Source: Mesorhizobium sp. M2D.F.Ca.ET.226.01.1.1
GTDB lineage: Bacteria > Pseudomonadota > Alphaproteobacteria > Rhizobiales > Rhizobiaceae
Assembly (NCBI RefSeq): GCF_004022705.2
Contig: NZ_RZOY02000022.1
Span: 19,484-70,248, forward strand
Length of the DNA stretch: 50,765 nt
Reading direction: 5' to 3'
How positions within the stretch are numbered: position 1 is the first letter of the stretch; each line of letters begins with the position of its first letter. The notes below the pieces were generated by a model, which made no database searches, was not told the origin of the DNA, and was given only the letters and a program-made list of their open reading frames with translations. This document shows, in pieces, positions 25,254 through 34,592 of this stretch. A program made the translations under genes and the position numbers.

Positions 25254-26312
25254 ATGTCTGAAGCGAATCAGGAAAAGTTGGACGCATTCTTGGGGAAAAT
25301 GGTCGGCGATCTCGGTGCGATCGCAACGGGCGCGGGAGTCCTGCTGGGGGACAGACTCGGCCTGTTTAAGGCATTGCGCGAAGGCGGCAAGATGACGGCC
25401 GCCGAACTTTCGACACGCACCGGCACCCAGGAACGCCTCGTAAGGGAATGGCTTTCCGGGCAGGCGGCGGCGGGTTACGTCGACTACGATGAAGCGAGCG
25501 ACAAATTCTATCTCAACGCCGAGCAAGAGCTGGTGTTCGCTGATGAAGACAGCCCGGCCTTCATGGCAGGCGCATTCGAGTTCCTGTCCGCGCTGTGGCT
25601 CGATGAAGAAAAGGTGAGGCAGGCATTCCAGTCCGGCAAGGGCGTCGGGTGGCACGATCATAGCGCGTGTCTGTTTCGCGGTACGGAACGGTTCTTCCGT
25701 CCAGGCTACAATGCCAATCTGATCGACTCCTGGCTGCCGGCCTTGGAGGGCGTCGTCGAGAAGCTCGAACGCGGCGTGGACGTCGCGGATGTTGGATGCG
25801 GTCATGGTGCATCGACCGTGCTCATGGCACAGGCCTTCCCCAATTCGCGCTTCGTCGGCTTCGACTATCATGCCCCCTCGATTGAGCGCGCCCGCAAGGC
25901 GGCCGAGGTAGCCGGCGTCGGCGTTAACACGCGGTTCGACGTGGCGGCCGCCAAGAGCTATCCCGGAACGTATGACCTCGTCACATTCTTCGATTGCCTT
26001 CACGACATGGGCGACCCGACGGGCGCCGCCACCCATGTCCACGGATCGCTCAAGCCGGACGGCACGTGGATGATCGTCGAGCCGTTCGCGCATGATCATC
26101 TGGCGGCGAACCTCAATCCCGTCGGCCGCGTTTACTATGCCGCTTCCACTTTCGTGTGCACGCCCGCATCCGTGTCGCAGGAAGTCGGGCTCGCGCTTGG
26201 AGCCCAGGCCGGTGAGGCGAGGCTGCGCAAGGTTGTGACCGGCGGCGGCTTCAAGCGATTGCGTCGCGCCGCGGAGACACCGTTCAACATGGTGCTGGAG
26301 GCCCGCCCTTAG
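25254..26312 (+). CDS. SAM-dependent methyltransferase with N-terminal winged helix
   Basis: This 352-residue class I methyltransferase has an N-terminal winged-helix part (about residues 30-80, LSTRTGTQERLVREWL). A Rossmann domain follows with the SAM loop Val-Ala-Asp-Val-Gly-Cys-Gly-His-Gly-Ala-Ser at about 177-187. A Phe-Asp-Cys-Leu-His-Asp-Met segment in the motif IV region and an Asp-Gly-Thr-Trp-Met-Ile-Val-Glu-Pro strand come after it. This layout is known from Rv2258c-like methyltransferases, whose substrate is usually unknown. A GGGAGA ribosome site precedes the start. Possible control is by the NifA/sigma-54 elements about 430 bases upstream, with the M16 remnant in the leader. Confidence 0.88.
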   Translation: MSEANQEKLDAFLGKMVGDLGAIATGAGVLLGDRLGLFKALREGGKMTAAELSTRTGTQERLVREWLSGQAAAGYVDYDEASDKFYLNAEQELVFADEDSPAFMAGAFEFLSALWLDEEKVRQAFQSGKGVGWHDHSACLFRGTERFFRPGYNANLIDSWLPALEGVVEKLERGVDVADVGCGHGASTVLMAQAFPNSRFVGFDYHAPSIERARKAAEVAGVGVNTRFDVAAAKSYPGTYDLVTFFDCLHDMGDPTGAATHVHGSLKPDGTWMIVEPFAHDHLAANLNPVGRVYYAASTFVCTPASVSQEVGLALGAQAGEARLRKVVTGGGFKRLRRAAETPFNMVLEARP

Positions 26313-26407
26313 CGTGGCCGTCGCCAGAAATTGCAGCTCATCGCATTTGATTGAAGATCACCGCCAAAAATCCGGACGCATCGGGGACATTTTCAAGGCG
26401 CCTGGGT

Positions 26408-26650
26408 TCACGCAGAGGTCGCTGCCGAGTTGTGTGCCAAGAGTCCCATACGTTGCGGCTCAGAAAGGACCCGACGCACGGCTACGAACATGCCCATAGT
26501 GATGGCCGCTATAATCACATATGCCCACCATGGCGCGTTCACAAAGCTGGTAAGCCACGTCGCACCGAACGCGCTTACGACAAAAACGAGAGCCTCGATA
26601 AAATGACTGAGCCTGTACACATTCAGTCGTCTCATCCTCATACCACCCAT
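26408..26650 (-). CDS. small membrane protein, hypothetical
   Basis: This is an 80-codon frame (start could also be Met4 or Met6). The sequence has two hydrophobic segments, ALVFVVSAFGATWLTSFV and WWAYVIIAAITMGMFVAV, separated by a short turn, and a basic tail. A two-pass inner-membrane protein is likely. I do not recognise the family. Confidence 0.45.
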   Translation of the reverse strand: MGGMRMRRLNVYRLSHFIEALVFVVSAFGATWLTSFVNAPWWAYVIIAAITMGMFVAVRRVLSEPQRMGLLAHNSAATSA

Positions 26651-26918
26651 CCAAAGACTGAGCTTGTTGCGCTACTGCGACAGAGCCTAACATATTGGAG
26701 AGCGCTCACTATTTCTATGCTAAACAGTCTCGCCTGAGTATATGTTTTGAGTCGCTAATTATGGAATTCTGCCAGTCTGCATTTCCCCTGATCTGATGTA
26801 GAGCAGCTTCTAAGTGGGAATTAGTCCCCCATCGACCGGATCGGGCGACACGAACATGCGCTGAAGGCTTGGCGGAACGGCTACTGGGACCATGATGCTA
26901 CTCGAATGCAAGATCGTG

Positions 26919-27974
26919 TCAGAACGTCCCGGGAAGGCTGCAGGCAGGGGATGTCAGGTCAATCAGCCTATAGATATGATACCGCCCATTCGCTGAGACT
27001 TCACGATGGGCATAGGAGGTGGGAATTCGTGCCTTGAGATGGACGCGGCTGTCGGAGCAGGCGAGCACGGCAGCAGCGATGGCCTGAACCTTCGGGCCGC
27101 TGACAAAAACGTTCACCACCGCACGCGAGCCGAACCCGTCGAGATACGTCTCGAAAGCATCGAGGTGGGCCATCAGCCCGAAAGCCTGGATGTCGCGAAC
27201 TTCGCCATCTTCGAGCCGGTGGGTTTCACGTACCTTGGCCACCTGTTGATCGAGCAAAGCATCGATATGCGCATTCTTCTCGCTTCTTGGGACGAGGAGC
27301 GAGATCCGTTCCGGACTGACGATATCGATCAATCCGTAGAATACGTCGGCATCTCCTCCGATCCCCACGAGCAGGACTTTCTCTTCGCCCATTCCTCCGC
27401 TGCCTTGAAGATGAGGGACGGTGACGTATCGGTCCAAGCCGCTGGAAAAATCCTCTTTGCCGATCGCGTTCCCGTAGATACCTTCGGCGTACCCGAATTC
27501 GAGAGACTGAATCGACATTTTCTTGAATGCCACCGCAATCAGCCATTGGATGTAGATTCGCGGCATCGTCGAGCACTCGACGAAAACCTTCCGCAGGCTT
27601 CCTTCGTATGAGCCACATGAAGCGGCCATCTGAGTGAGCAGGTGATCGAGGAGATTGATGTTCTTCTGATACTCGATGGAAGGCTCGAGGGTGATCGCAG
27701 TCACTTCGACGCCCCATCGGGTACCCATAGCGATGAGCTTTCGCCGGTTTTCTTCGACGGCTGGGACGTTCGCTTCCTTCAGAGCAAAGTCCAGAACCAC
27801 GATTTTGCCGACCTTCAGGTCAAGATGGTTTTCGAACGCGGCGAAACGCGTTTCCCATCCAAGCGCGACGATCGCGATATCTGCCTCCATCGTTTCGCAG
27901 GTACCTGCATCTCTCGCCTTCTCAGTGACGGCCAGATGGCCGAAGACTCGATACTCGACAGTTGAAGCGGTCAT
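26919..27974 (-). CDS. unrecognised protein with two Rossmann-like halves, third gene of phosphoesterase/ATPase operon
   Basis: This 351-residue protein is not one I can name. The N-terminal half begins (after about 30 residues) with a strand and loop, Ile-Ala-Ile-Val-Ala-Leu-Gly-Trp-Glu-Thr-Arg. It contains VFVECSTMPRIYIQWLIAV, a strand, small-residue turn, then helix. The C-terminal half repeats this style with KVLLVGIGGDADVFYGLID and VNVFVSGPKVQAIAAAVLA. The pattern recalls CARF-type nucleotide sensors, but this is inference from layout only. Its start overlaps the ATPase stop by four bases (ATGA), so the two are translationally coupled. No catalytic motif or membrane segment is visible. 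Confidence 0.75.
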   Translation of the reverse strand: MTASTVEYRVFGHLAVTEKARDAGTCETMEADIAIVALGWETRFAAFENHLDLKVGKIVVLDFALKEANVPAVEENRRKLIAMGTRWGVEVTAITLEPSIEYQKNINLLDHLLTQMAASCGSYEGSLRKVFVECSTMPRIYIQWLIAVAFKKMSIQSLEFGYAEGIYGNAIGKEDFSSGLDRYVTVPHLQGSGGMGEEKVLLVGIGGDADVFYGLIDIVSPERISLLVPRSEKNAHIDALLDQQVAKVRETHRLEDGEVRDIQAFGLMAHLDAFETYLDGFGSRAVVNVFVSGPKVQAIAAAVLACSDSRVHLKARIPTSYAHREVSANGRYHIYRLIDLTSPACSLPGTF

Positions 27975-30037
27975 TCGAGATCGCTCTCGAAAAGCGAGTG
28001 CTGGAATTCGGTCTTGAGTGCGGGCCGCGCGACGAGCTCCTTAAACACCGAGTCGGCCCAGTCTTCTGGGAGCCGATGCCTGGTAAAAAGCAGGTCGACC
28101 ATCTGCGCCGCAGGGATTGTGTTGATTTCGTACGGGCCGCGATAGGAGAACCCGAAGTAAGGTGCAAATCGCCGATGCAATCTGATCAGCATCTCCTTCG
28201 ATGCGGGGTCGGCGCGGTCCACCTCAAAGTTGCCGGCGGCGGAGACCTCCCGGATAAACCCATCCCTTTCCGCCCGACGCAGGACCTCGTCCAGTTTTCC
28301 GCTGGGTTGCTCCAGTCGGTTCACCAGCGAGCGCATTTCCTTTAGATCAACCCTGAAAATGCCTCTCTCTGTCGTTCCTAGAGCATTTTCTTCGGCAAAC
28401 TCTGTCTGGAGGCGAGCGGTCAGGTAACCCAACGCCCGCACCATGCGCACGCTCTCTTCTTCGTACGGATGTGAAAGCGCCTGAAGTCCATCAAGCTTCC
28501 GTTGAGAGGCGGCGTTCACAGCCTGTCTCTGCTGTTCGAGATGAATCTGTAAATCCGAGTTGATGAATTCCACCAGTTTTCGTGGATCACTGGAACTCGG
28601 AACACTGCGGCGGAAGATCTCTCCCATTATATCAAGGAAATCGCGTATACAGACGTCGCTCAATGATGTGATGATCTGGTGCCCTACGTACGGGTAGTCA
28701 TGCAGACGCAGCATCTGGCACGCTTTCAGAAAAGCCCATCCCTGTTTCCGGGCGATCGACCTCTTCAGATTTGAAGCATCCGCCTTGCTCATGGGCCGGC
28801 GCTTGATTTCCGGGTTCATGAGCGCGAGCGCCAGCCCTTCGGCATAAGGGCGCGCTTTTCGATCAAGAAGGAATTGCTGCTGATCCGCCGTCCTCAAATT
28901 CACGGAGAGGAATTCACGTGCTGCATCAGCGAGTGCCACAAGCTCTTCTCTGCCCTCGGAATGACCCGATATGATAACCCGCTCGATGATGTCATTGACG
29001 GAAAGCCGCCCCAGCCGGTTTTTGAGCGAAAACGCGCTGAGCGCATCGTTGCGCTTGAGATCACTCCGCAGATGGTCAGGAAGCGCATAGTAGAGCCGAA
29101 GCGACGACACGTTCTCGCACAGCGTGGCGAACTCCCTCGGATCGACTGAATCAAGATTCTCGACGTCCCGGTCAGCATTCGAGAGCGACTGGCCGGGTAT
29201 GATCGTCCGGATCGTGTCGTAAAGGCCGCCGATGTAGGCGAGGACCCATTTCACATTGCCGCGCGTCTTCCTCACCAAGGTGTTCAGGAACTGCTGTTGG
29301 AGCGGTGTCAGTGCCTCACAGTCGTCAATCAGGATCTTGAAGAAGGGCGCCCTGTCACCGGCGAAAGATGGGCCATTTAAAAGTGGGGTGATCGCGGTCG
29401 CGACCTTGTTAATGATCGCGCCAGGGTCTGTCGCTCTGAAGCCGGTCGCTCCCTCATCGGCGGCAAAGAAGAACGCGTTGAAGCATTCGTCGACGTACCG
29501 GGTTATCCCACCCCGCAGCTCATCTATGCTGAAGAAGTCGAGACGGGCAGGTTGGGGTATGAAGTGCAGCACTTCGCGATGCAGTGCCAAGGCGACGTCC
29601 CTATCTTCAGAGGCCCGGTATTTCAAGTGGCTGTCGCGTCTGAGCTGGCTGATGCTCTCGAGCAGGCGTTCGACTATCTTCAGCTCCAGATAGTGAGAGA
29701 AGATTACGAATTGCCGCGGGATCACGGCGGCCGTGTCGAAGCGTATCCGCTCCGGAATGAGGTTCAGAACCGCGTTGTCGATTAGGGGCGAAAATGTCTC
29801 ATTGAGCTGGAAGAAGACGCCATACCAGCCGAGCTTGCCGACTTGGTCCGCGAGACTTTTGTCTTCGAGGATATGAACTGTGGAAAGCGAGCGAAGAATA
29901 CTGGTCTTGCCGCTGCCTCTCGTCCCTGCGACGAAGACCGGCTTGGCGGCGGCAGAAATCAAGGCCGACTTCTGACTGAACCACAGTATCGGGCGACTTT
30001 CGTACTCGATCCTGTTGGGGCCGAACGGATTCTCCAT
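27971..30037 (-). CDS. P-loop ATPase (AAA/STAND-like) of a three-gene operon
   Basis: This 688-residue protein has a Walker A Gly-Thr-Arg-Gly-Ser-Gly-Lys-Thr at residues 38-45. The Walker B type strand PFFKILIDDCEAL lies at about 231-243, followed by WVLAYIGG as a possible sensor strand. The rest is helical with winged-helix-like parts near the C-terminus (Asp-Gly-Phe-Ile-Arg-Glu-Val). This fits ORC/STAND-like ATPases often found as sensors or motors in defence modules. It starts two bases after the phosphoesterase stop and overlaps the next gene, so all three are one operon. Function beyond ATP binding is not known. Confidence 0.82.
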   Translation of the reverse strand: MENPFGPNRIEYESRPILWFSQKSALISAAAKPVFVAGTRGSGKTSILRSLSTVHILEDKSLADQVGKLGWYGVFFQLNETFSPLIDNAVLNLIPERIRFDTAAVIPRQFVIFSHYLELKIVERLLESISQLRRDSHLKYRASEDRDVALALHREVLHFIPQPARLDFFSIDELRGGITRYVDECFNAFFFAADEGATGFRATDPGAIINKVATAITPLLNGPSFAGDRAPFFKILIDDCEALTPLQQQFLNTLVRKTRGNVKWVLAYIGGLYDTIRTIIPGQSLSNADRDVENLDSVDPREFATLCENVSSLRLYYALPDHLRSDLKRNDALSAFSLKNRLGRLSVNDIIERVIISGHSEGREELVALADAAREFLSVNLRTADQQQFLLDRKARPYAEGLALALMNPEIKRRPMSKADASNLKRSIARKQGWAFLKACQMLRLHDYPYVGHQIITSLSDVCIRDFLDIMGEIFRRSVPSSSDPRKLVEFINSDLQIHLEQQRQAVNAASQRKLDGLQALSHPYEEESVRMVRALGYLTARLQTEFAEENALGTTERGIFRVDLKEMRSLVNRLEQPSGKLDEVLRRAERDGFIREVSAAGNFEVDRADPASKEMLIRLHRRFAPYFGFSYRGPYEINTIPAAQMVDLLFTRHRLPEDWADSVFKELVARPALKTEFQHSLFESDLE

Positions 30038-30039
30038 CT

Positions 30040-31377
30040 CTATTCGTCCCTTACCTTAATGCGCCAAGCCGAGTTTGCCTTCGTGAGGCCGTCTATCTCG
30101 ACGAAGCGCGCCGCTTGGAGCATCAGAAGAGAGTCTTCCAAATCTAGCCCGAGCTCGGCGGAGGCGGCAATCTCAGTGATCTCGTCCCAGAAGAGTAACC
30201 CATTCCCGCGCCTGGTGGCATGGTCGCGCAGTCGGCGCATCAGGTCAAACGTGCCGTTGTTCAGAAAGGCCTTGCCGTTGGACATAGTCGAGATGAAGCA
30301 ATGTTCGCCTTCCATGACCGTCCCGTCGGCGACATTGGTGCGGTAGGGTATAAGTCGGATGCCGACGAGCTCTCCCTGATCGGTCGTGAAGAAGACGAGC
30401 TCATTGAAACCTGACTGTATCTCTGGTGCTGAGATGCAGATCAATTTGCCGTCCGGAAACCTTGGATCGTTGACGATCTCGACCGGATCGGCATGTATGT
30501 GTCCATGCAGGTAGACGATAGGCTTGTTGCCCTGCAGCAGCTGAGTTCTGACAAATCCGCTGTTGAGCATCTCCGCGTATGGCGTAATGCGCGGAGTCTT
30601 TTGTGGCAGCAGATTGTGATGGCCGATCATGATGCCGTAACGCATGTCGGGCTGCTGGAGCAATTCCTGTAGGCCTGCAAGCATCTCACGCGAGATGTAT
30701 GGCGTGTCCATCTGACCGTAATACTCGTCGTCGGACGCCTCCTTGTCTGGATCGCTGGGAGGTGTCGCGGGCGAATGTCCCGAGGTGTCCGGCGAGCCGA
30801 GATCTACAGGTTCTGTAGAAGGACCGAGTGCCTCGAGACGATCACGAAGGAACGCGGGAAGGTTCTGAAGCTCCCAACTGCCTATCGCTGTGTTGACGAG
30901 GATGAAGTTTGCGCCTGCGGATCCTGTCGGAAGTCTGAAGTGCACGGGTTGGTCCACGGGAACGGTCTGCCAACCCAAGCGGGCGGCTAAACTCGCCATT
31001 TCGCTGAATTTCTCAGTCGGTCCAAGTTCGCGCGCGTCATCACGGTTCACATCGTGATTTCCCGGTACGAATATCAACGGAAGCGCCTTTGAACTGCGCC
31101 CCTGTGCGCGGCAGAGCAACGTGAAATGCTGGAATGCCGAAGCAATGAAAGTCTTGTCGCCACGGCTCGTGAAATCCCCCATGAAGGCGATCGAATCCAA
31201 GGGCTTCGAAGTCGTCAGCCGCCGAAGCTTCGTCAAGACGGCACGCAGCGAAGACGCGCGTAGCTTCTGCGTTATTTTCGGAGCGAACTTGCTATCCTTG
31301 GCATCGATGTTGCTAGAGGAAGGATGCCAATCCGGATAGTGAATATCGCCTACTTGAAGGATTCGCACCCGTCGCAT
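30040..31377 (-). CDS. calcineurin-like metallophosphoesterase, first gene of operon
   Basis: This 445-residue protein has the full set of dinuclear-metal motifs: Val-Gly-Asp-Ile-His (about residue 9), MGDFTSRGD, PGNHDVNRDD, Gly-His-His-Asn and Leu-His-Gly-His-Ile-His. It should hydrolyse a phosphodiester such as DNA, RNA or a cyclic nucleotide. A separate C-terminal region of about 90 residues looks like a winged helix. I take the start at MRRVRILQVGDIH because the phosphoesterase fold normally begins within a few residues of its first motif. The open frame runs 40 codons further up. It begins the operon that continues with the ATPase and the Rossmann-like protein. Confidence 0.85.
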   Translation of the reverse strand: MRRVRILQVGDIHYPDWHPSSSNIDAKDSKFAPKITQKLRASSLRAVLTKLRRLTTSKPLDSIAFMGDFTSRGDKTFIASAFQHFTLLCRAQGRSSKALPLIFVPGNHDVNRDDARELGPTEKFSEMASLAARLGWQTVPVDQPVHFRLPTGSAGANFILVNTAIGSWELQNLPAFLRDRLEALGPSTEPVDLGSPDTSGHSPATPPSDPDKEASDDEYYGQMDTPYISREMLAGLQELLQQPDMRYGIMIGHHNLLPQKTPRITPYAEMLNSGFVRTQLLQGNKPIVYLHGHIHADPVEIVNDPRFPDGKLICISAPEIQSGFNELVFFTTDQGELVGIRLIPYRTNVADGTVMEGEHCFISTMSNGKAFLNNGTFDLMRRLRDHATRRGNGLLFWDEITEIAASAELGLDLEDSLLMLQAARFVEIDGLTKANSAWRIKVRDE

Positions 31378-31556
31378 AACTCGCCCCCCCGCCGAGAGCC
31401 ATAGACTAATCCGTTCGCTTTTGCCAAGCGCGAAACGATCATCCGACCGCATCGCCTGGAAAGCGCGTTTATCTTTTTGTTGGTAATGGAGAGGCACGAC
31501 GCAATTGTGCCCCCGGTTGCTTGTCTGCCCACCAAATGGGCACTCAATCTGGGCGC

Positions 31557-31886
31557 ATGGCTTATGATTTCTCGAGTTTGTCCCATAACGAGTTTGAGGA
31601 TTTGGCCCGCGACCTCGTAGGTCGCGAGATCGACAAGCGTTTCGAGGCCTTTCCCGAGGGACCGGACGACGCGATGGATGGTCGACATGCCCTTGCCGGC
31701 GGCGACATTGTGCAGGCGAAGCACTACCAGCGGTCAGGCTTCTCGGCGCTGAAATCCAAGATGAAGAGCGAGCGCACAGCCATTGATGGCTTGGCGCCCT
31801 CGCGATACTTCCTCGTCACGTCGGCTTCGCCCGCGGCAGGCGGACACCGGCATGCGCAGCAGGATGAAGCCAGTGAGGGCCAGTAA
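31557..31886 (+). pseudogene. N-terminal piece of a restriction-endonuclease-like (Mrr-type) STAND protein
   Basis: This 109-codon frame begins MAYDFSSLSHNEFEDLARDL. It has Asp-Asp-Ala-Met-Asp-Gly-Arg, then Ile-Val-Gln-Ala-Lys-His-Tyr, the D-(Q/E)xK nuclease core of Mrr-like restriction endonucleases. Such a domain is often the N-terminus of large STAND defence proteins. Here the frame loses sense after Val-Thr-Ser-Ala and stops. It converges with the AAA ATPase gene ending at 31908. Most likely the remnant of a lost defence gene, though a short stand-alone nuclease cannot be excluded. Confidence 0.65.
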
Positions 31887-31907
31887 TACACGACAATAGT
31901 CATTAGG

Positions 31908-34592
31908 CTAGAGTACAGTCGCCTTGGGAGGCTGTTCGAATTCAATCCGGCGCTTTTCGGCATCCTTTTTTCGTTTGGTGGTGTCGATACGATATTGGTC
32001 AATTCCATCAAGATCGCTCTTCATATCGTTTGGTGTTGGAACTGGAATGGCCTTGGCGGACGCCATGTCATGTCCAGAACGCTCCGAAACTCGCTTCATG
32101 GCCCAATAGATTCGCTTGTGGTCTTCGTCCTCGACCACCACACCCTTCAGGCTCTGTGTCTTGACATCGCTGTTAAATCGCTCGACGACTTTACCGAGCA
32201 GGATTTCTTCAACGAGCCTCTCCCAGGTTTCCCGAAGATCGCTGTAGAAATCCTTCGCTGACCTTCGCCAAGCATCGGTGGTGAAATCAGTGGCGCCGTC
32301 GAAGCTCTTCAGGCGCGTCTTGAGAGTCTCGATGCGCTTCGTGACAGACTGTGCGATCCACGGCTCGTCAGTTTCGCTAATCAAGCCAAAACCGGCAGAT
32401 TCGGACTTGTTGATGTAGTTTCGAACAAGGGGAATCGGCGGATTGGCCTGCGCAGCTGCGTCAACCACCTCGTTGAAGAACAGAAGATTATGGGTGAAAA
32501 TAATAATCTGACGTCCTGTGGCCGCTTCTTTTACGAGCCTTGCCGCGACCCGCCTGATCCGAACATGGTCGAGAGATGACACGGGGTCGTCGATGATCAT
32601 GCCTTGACGCGATGTGTCTCCTCCGACCTCGGCTAAGAAACAGGCCAGGGCAAGCGCGCGCTGCTCTCCTTCGCTTAAGACCTTGCTGTTTGAGATCGCT
32701 TTTGCCGCGTTGAGCCCGACCTCGAAATAGCTCTGCCCATCTTGACTACGATCATTAACTGCGAACGGGATGTGCGTTAACGCCAGAGTCTCAATCTCGG
32801 CGACGACGCGCTTTTCGAGATCCTGCATGACGAGGCTTCGTCGAAGCGACGTCATCTGCCGTGACACCGAGCCTGTTTCGACAGCATCGCAGCATGAGAG
32901 AAGCTTGCGCCGCTCTTCGAGATTCGCCAAGCGCGCGAGAACGATGGTGAGATCGTCGCCCAGTTTTTTCCGATCCTTGAGTGTATCGCGACGAGCTCGA
33001 TCGGTAGCGCGGTTCCCGTCGTCGGCCGCTGCCTTGTCGTCCGTCAGCGCTTCGGCCTCTAGCGCCTCCGCCTCCGTTCGGAGTTTCGATGCAACTGGCG
33101 CCGCAAGTTGCGGGAACGCAGCGTACTCGGACAGCGCAGCCGCAACGACAATTGCATCACGCCTTTTACCTGCCTCGACATAATATGCCGAGATCAGGGC
33201 CACCATCGCCTTGCGTGCGGCGGACAGATCGCCAAACTCTCCGAGAGCCGCCTCAACCGCCTCCCCGGTCGCAATGGTGAGTCCTTTGATTTGGCGCAGG
33301 GCCTCTTCATGGGCAATAGATGCGACTTGCGCCGCCTTATTTGCGGCGCCCGTTACGAAGTCATTGAAGGATTGGATCCGCCCCGCGGCGTCCGCCGTCA
33401 TCGGCTCCTGGCAGAGCATGCAACGATCGCCTTCCTGATCTGGCAAGTGCTGATGATCGATGCCAGTGACGCTCGCTAAATAGGCTCGTGCATGGTCGAA
33501 CATATACCGCCAGGGAGAAAGCCCAACGCCGCTCAACGGCATAGTCGCGAACGCTCCTGAGGCGGCAAGTTGTGCAGCCTGCGCTGTAGAATCGGCTGTT
33601 GCATATAGATTGCGATAAATCTCGAGGGCCGCCGCTGAGAGAGCCGCGTCGATCTGTTCAGATGCAGTCAGCAGTTTTTCCAAGGCCGCCTTGGCACGCC
33701 GACGCTTTGTCGCCATCGTTGAAGGGTCGCTTGCCAGAGCCTGTTCGAGGCCAGCGAGATCAGCCATGTCCTGCTCTGAGAGGGCAGCGAGGTTTTTGAT
33801 TTCGGCTGCGGAAGGCATCACGTCCTTTGACTTGATTTCGAGACGAGCCAGCAGCTTTACGACCGCGCCGGCAGCTGTGTACCCACTCGGCAATGGTGTC
33901 TTTAGGTTCTTTTCGATCGCTTTGATTTCTTCCCGGAAGTCGGCTTCGAGCTCGGTGCGGTGACGTCCATGGCTTTCGAGAAGCGCGATGGCTGCGGGCA
34001 GAAAACCGATACGGTTTTGCTTATCGACGTAGAGGCGAGCGTTCGCGGAGTCGAAAACGGAGATCCGTGCAATTGACGCGGGGGGCAGCGTTCCGTCCTT
34101 CCAGGTTATGGGGGTCGGTTCCGTAGCACCCTCTTCGAGAAACCGGACAAGCACTTCGGCTGGCGGTTTGGTGCCGATCTCGAACACGTTGCCAAGAAGA
34201 TCATCCGCCGTCAGACTACGGCAAAGCTTCTTCGCGATCCGGCAATAGCCGCTCTTTCCGCTTCCATTGTCGCCGTAGATAATGGTGATGCCATCGGTGG
34301 CGAAACGCAGTTGCTGCTCTTCGGCGAGGCGGTTCAAATGCTTGACGGGGCCGAGTGAGCAAAGCACCGCGCGCGGCTCGTTCGAACTGTTGGCCCTCAA
34401 ATGCTCCGCCGAGAGCGGAGAGCATTCGGGCAGATCAGCGGTAAATCCACCGACGTGGCGGACCCGAGCTGTTACACCGGCCTTATCCTCCTGCTCGAGG
34501 TTGAAGCCCGGCCGCGCGGCGTGTCTTCTTAAGGCATCCCTAATCCAGTCGGGCTGCTTATCCGCCCATTCCAAAAGTCCAACCTCGGCCAT
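31908..34592 (-). CDS. AAA ATPase with Rad50-like coiled coil and zinc hook (RloC/AAA_13-like)
   Basis: This 894-residue ABC/SMC-type ATPase has a Walker A Gly-Asp-Asn-Gly-Ser-Gly-Lys-Ser at about 107-114. A long helical arm carries a zinc-hook-like Cys391-x2-Cys394 (Cys-Met-Leu-Cys). The signature LSEGEQRALALACFLAE, Walker B Met-Ile-Ile-Asp-Asp-Pro-Val-Ser-Ser-Leu-Asp and His-switch Phe-Thr-His-Asn follow. The C-terminal extension holds an Arg-x3-Glu and a downstream His (Ser-Gly-His-Asp). These are reminiscent of the PrrC/RloC anticodon nuclease triad, but I cannot confirm it. I chose the start MAEVGLLEW (GGGGGGCAGGA ribosome site six bases before). A further upstream start would add 39 residues. 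It stands alone on its strand. Confidence 0.82.
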   Translation of the reverse strand: MAEVGLLEWADKQPDWIRDALRRHAARPGFNLEQEDKAGVTARVRHVGGFTADLPECSPLSAEHLRANSSNEPRAVLCSLGPVKHLNRLAEEQQLRFATDGITIIYGDNGSGKSGYCRIAKKLCRSLTADDLLGNVFEIGTKPPAEVLVRFLEEGATEPTPITWKDGTLPPASIARISVFDSANARLYVDKQNRIGFLPAAIALLESHGRHRTELEADFREEIKAIEKNLKTPLPSGYTAAGAVVKLLARLEIKSKDVMPSAAEIKNLAALSEQDMADLAGLEQALASDPSTMATKRRRAKAALEKLLTASEQIDAALSAAALEIYRNLYATADSTAQAAQLAASGAFATMPLSGVGLSPWRYMFDHARAYLASVTGIDHQHLPDQEGDRCMLCQEPMTADAAGRIQSFNDFVTGAANKAAQVASIAHEEALRQIKGLTIATGEAVEAALGEFGDLSAARKAMVALISAYYVEAGKRRDAIVVAAALSEYAAFPQLAAPVASKLRTEAEALEAEALTDDKAAADDGNRATDRARRDTLKDRKKLGDDLTIVLARLANLEERRKLLSCCDAVETGSVSRQMTSLRRSLVMQDLEKRVVAEIETLALTHIPFAVNDRSQDGQSYFEVGLNAAKAISNSKVLSEGEQRALALACFLAEVGGDTSRQGMIIDDPVSSLDHVRIRRVAARLVKEAATGRQIIIFTHNLLFFNEVVDAAAQANPPIPLVRNYINKSESAGFGLISETDEPWIAQSVTKRIETLKTRLKSFDGATDFTTDAWRRSAKDFYSDLRETWERLVEEILLGKVVERFNSDVKTQSLKGVVVEDEDHKRIYWAMKRVSERSGHDMASAKAIPVPTPNDMKSDLDGIDQYRIDTTKRKKDAEKRRIEFEQPPKATVL

